A stretch of DNA of 64,000 bases from Tomocerus qinae (lineage: Eukaryota; Arthropoda; Collembola; Entomobryomorpha; Tomoceridae): assembly GCA_020055645.1 (NCBI GenBank), contig CM034547.1:62593884-62657883 (forward strand). The letters run 5' to 3'. Both the position numbers and the translations under genes were made by a program. Below the pieces are notes generated by a model, which searched no databases, was not told the origin of the DNA, and saw nothing but the letters and a program-made list of their open reading frames with translations. Each line of letters starts with the position of its first letter. Position 1 is the first letter of the stretch. This document shows, one piece after another, positions 61,001 to 64,000 of the stretch.

Positions 61001-64000
61001 GAATCCGTCTTGTGTGTGTAGCAGTAGGATGTTGTCTTGATGAAATTGGATGTGATGTGACCAGGGGATTCGGAAACGGCTTCCAGCTGCATTCTGGGAA
61101 GTGTCTATAGTCTAGTAGTATGTACTCTATGCAAGGTATAAATAGAAATGTAAGGAGTGAGTAGTCAGGGAGAATTGGCTTTTCTCTTCTGTCTGATAGG
61201 AAGAGAAAGATAGAAGTGGAACATAAAGGCATTTGTACCTTTCCTTGCCACCACTTTACTTTCTCTTTGGTCCTCTCTTCCGTTGGGTTTGTTTTGTTTG
61301 TGATCTCTACCGATATTTCCTTATTTCCCGTGTGCGTGACTCTGCTCCCTTGAATATATTAACTCAATCTGATGCAAACACTTTGGTATGCTTCGTATAG
61401 GTAACATCAGTAGTGGAATGAGCATTTGTTCTGGTATTTTTATAAGATTCTATGATAGTGGTACAAGTAGGTAATATAGTATTGGTGGGTAAGTATATGC
61501 AGACAGTCGAAAGCAAAGTTAGGAGACGGATCGCATTCTGCCTCCAGAGAAGACAGACGTGGATAGGTAATGCAATGCAGCGTAATGCCTTCAAGATATG
61601 CAGACGTGCTATGTTTTTGAACATTATACATTACACACAGTCTGGGCTCTGTTATGTTTGCTATGCTGGGCTGTAGAAAACTACTAAAGATATTAATACC
61701 TTCCGTAGTATTTGTTTTGGATGTGTGCTTTTATTTTACGTATTTTGTATTAGGCAGGTATTTCCTTCATGTAGAGCTACGGGGGAAAGTCACACACTCA
61801 ATTCCCCACAGAAGAATGAGAGAAACAATAGAAGCTGGAACAAATAGGAGCAGTTGTGTGAAATGCGTTGTAATATAAAGTGTGTGTTTATATCTATTGC
61901 GGAAATACTTCAAAACTGATGTATTTGTGTATAATGTGGTATTGTCCTGGAAAGATGTGAAAATATATTGTTTTATAAACAGTATTAACATTTAGTTCTA
62001 TGTAGACTAAGTGAATAGGGAAATTTCCATTTTAAGTAGTCGGAGATAGTCTTTATGATGGAATAGAGTCGATAGGGAGAGATCTTATAGAGTTGGGTTG
62101 GTTAAAGTATCGTAGAACGGTAGGTAGCTGTAACTCGTTTAGAAATGGGATGCTCGTAGTTGGCCGATTAGATTTTCTCTTACTTTTCTTTCCGTATTGC
62201 CGATTCAAATGAGTTTATTTCTCCGATAGAATTGAATTGGATCGGATTGCAGTGTCTGTGGTAGTTGTAGGTTCCACCTACGTAAGTAAATCTATCTGCG
62301 TGTAGAGGAAAACGGTATGTACGTAGTAGGAGGAGGAATGCAATGAATGAGTAAGTTTCTCTGGATTTGGATTTCATTTAAGAAGAGTTCTAGTGGTAAT
62401 TGTGGTTTAGCTTTAATTAAATCCCTAAAGTACAAATAGGTCGCTATCAATAAAATACATTGTCTAGATGGGCTTGGCTACGACTTGGGTTTCTCGACCT
62501 ATAAATTGTTGAAGAGGATCTAATCTCTAGGAACTAGAGCTGCTGTATACAGCAGGAATAGTTCTGAGTGAGTTGGGCCACATGCTGCGCACTGTAAAAC
62601 TCAGTTTACTACGAGAAGACACAGACGGAGATGAAGGATTGATTGGATAATTGAGAAGCATCACGGGAATTATTGCATTATTCCTAATTAGCCCTCTAAA
62701 ATTTTATTGGGGGAAGAATATCCCTTAATTTAACGTGTGTCCAGTTCAATTGAGTTCGTGGGGTGTTACGTTTAAGGTGTGCTACCCGAAATGCTAAAGA
62801 TATGTTCTATTAACGTAACGATTATTATTATGTAATGCAGCGTGTGCGTGTGATGTGATCTGATGTAATAACACATTATGATAGAAGGAATAAGTAGAAG
62901 CACGCACAGCTGAAAGATGTTTGACTCACTAACGATAAGTTCAATTGGGAATAACTGACAAAATGGAATGAGCCTAAATGTAGTTTGGGAGAGAGTGGAA
63001 GGAAGGTGTATTACATCACAGGGTTGAAATTGGCCAATAAAGAAATTCCTTTTTTAGGATGGCAGTTTGTACAAGTGCCTAGAATCTAGTTACATGGAAA
63101 ATAAGAGGAAAAAATAGAATAGCTAACTAAGTAAAGAAGAAAATACTATTGAATCTGCTAGTATTTTATGACATATTATGAATATGAGAGTATTACTATC
63201 TATCTACATAGCTGAGCTTTGAATTGAGAAATGTTGGGCAGACATGAAGGGGGAAGGAGAAGGAGAGCGAAGGTGGAAGCAATGAATTGGAATGAAATTT
63301 CCTATCCTCCTAGTTATAGAACGGCTCTTTGAACGTCTCTCTGAATAAATGGACGGTGAGGTTGATTTGGTTCGGCATTTTCGTAATAATTCAAGATTTT
63401 TGCTGAATATTAAATGGTCCAATGGACATTTATGGAGACAAGAGTTGAGTTCAGATGAGATGGTGGGGGACAGCTCCGATCACATGGAACAGCAAATATT
63501 TTCCGTGGGGAAAGTCAACCTGAAATGAACTGCACCACAGACTCACTCAGCTCAGAGAAAGCAGAGCACTTCTTCTAAATAGCAATGCTCGCTCCTAATA
63601 CCCCAACTATCTATAATATTGTCTCTTTCCAAATTTAGGTCCACTCATGCCTGCAAAAATATCTCTTGGAGATTTTCATGCAGAATATTTATTTTTGGTA
63701 GACTGGAATGTCTTTATTGGCTATTTTGAAAGTATTTTCACCTTTTAAACAATCAAACGCTTAAGCCTATTTCTAGTTATACTAGATGGACCATAGTTTA
63801 TAGAGGAATGGTGACATTTACTTTATATCTGAAATTGGCTATGGATAGAAATAATTTATTAAAACCAATGAATTATCCCTAGCGCTGCCAAAACAAGCAT
63901 ACAATATAATTATTTTGGTTGATGAAATAATGAAGCTCCTCACTGGAATAACCGGGATACCAATGTGCGGCTTCGTAAATATATTTTATAAATCCAACTA
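58041..64000. other. Non-coding sequence, probably next intron
   Basis: No further Ig exon was recognised. The expected second half of Ig domain 2 should show a Y-T-C-x-A-like strand F and was not found. Two candidate stretches (59696-59884 and around 63639-63747) were examined and rejected. A small imperfect inverted repeat lies at 58150-58302. The remainder is short-word background. Confidence 0.5.
58150..58302. repeat. Imperfect inverted repeat with nested direct repeat
   Basis: attagagtgatcattgca (58150-58167) pairs with tgcagatgatcactgatctaat (58281-58302), allowing small bulges. The 11-mer tcattgcagat also occurs as a direct repeat at 58160-58170 and 58277-58287, so the two sites are related in both orientations. 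It lies just downstream of the coding-like relic that ends near 58.0 kb. Confidence 0.4.

Noticed and set aside
63639-63747. Acceptor-like site (ctttccaaatttag) followed by a 36-codon open frame
   Set aside because: The frame lacks Ig features (no Cys at strand F), shows no recognisable domain and ends at a stop without a convincing donor.

Overview
The window reads as nuclear DNA of an invertebrate animal, most likely an arthropod; the lineage within arthropods is a guess. It is AT-rich, has spliceosomal GT-AG introns, shows no dense gene packing and has no operon-like runs of genes. The only securely recognised gene is one on the + strand whose two exons encode immunoglobulin-domain sequence of the nephrin / Sticks-and-stones (SNS) / Hibris family of cell-adhesion receptors. 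Exon A (26056-26235) carries the second half of the first Ig domain. Exon B (56489-56641) carries the first half of the second Ig domain. Both are phase 1 at both ends, so they join in frame across an intron of 30,253 bp. The rest of the gene (signal peptide, first half of Ig1, later Ig domains, fibronectin domain, membrane segment, tail) was not found and probably lies outside the window.

Layout. 1-26055: no exon found, probably an upstream intron of the same gene. It holds a coding-like relic of unknown family at about 4170-4970, several small hairpins, and an unusual palindrome-rich island at about 16640-19060. 26236-56488: the giant intron between the two exons, almost featureless apart from short cryptic repeats and two 10-bp hairpins. 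56642-64000: the start of the next intron, with a second coding-like relic of unknown family at about 56860-58040 and then more background sequence.

The background is peculiar. Long stretches are built from recurring short words (GTAG/CTAC, AAGTC/GACTT, AGTTC, TTGAG, TAAGTA), often in patches of 100-400 bp with a local strand bias, as if made of decayed short repeats. Short open frames are common in it, and most of those seen begin at non-ATG codons, overlap an open frame on the other strand, or have repeat-driven composition; I treat them as chance.

The most interesting structure is the 16.6-19.1 kb island. It holds six imperfect inverted repeats, including one hairpin of about 200 nt, a perfect 20-bp pair and a 22/23-bp pair, plus diverged direct repeats and sequence words shared between hairpins. 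It could be a hairpin-RNA or microRNA-like locus inside an adhesion-receptor intron, or an old non-autonomous mobile element; the sequence alone does not decide.
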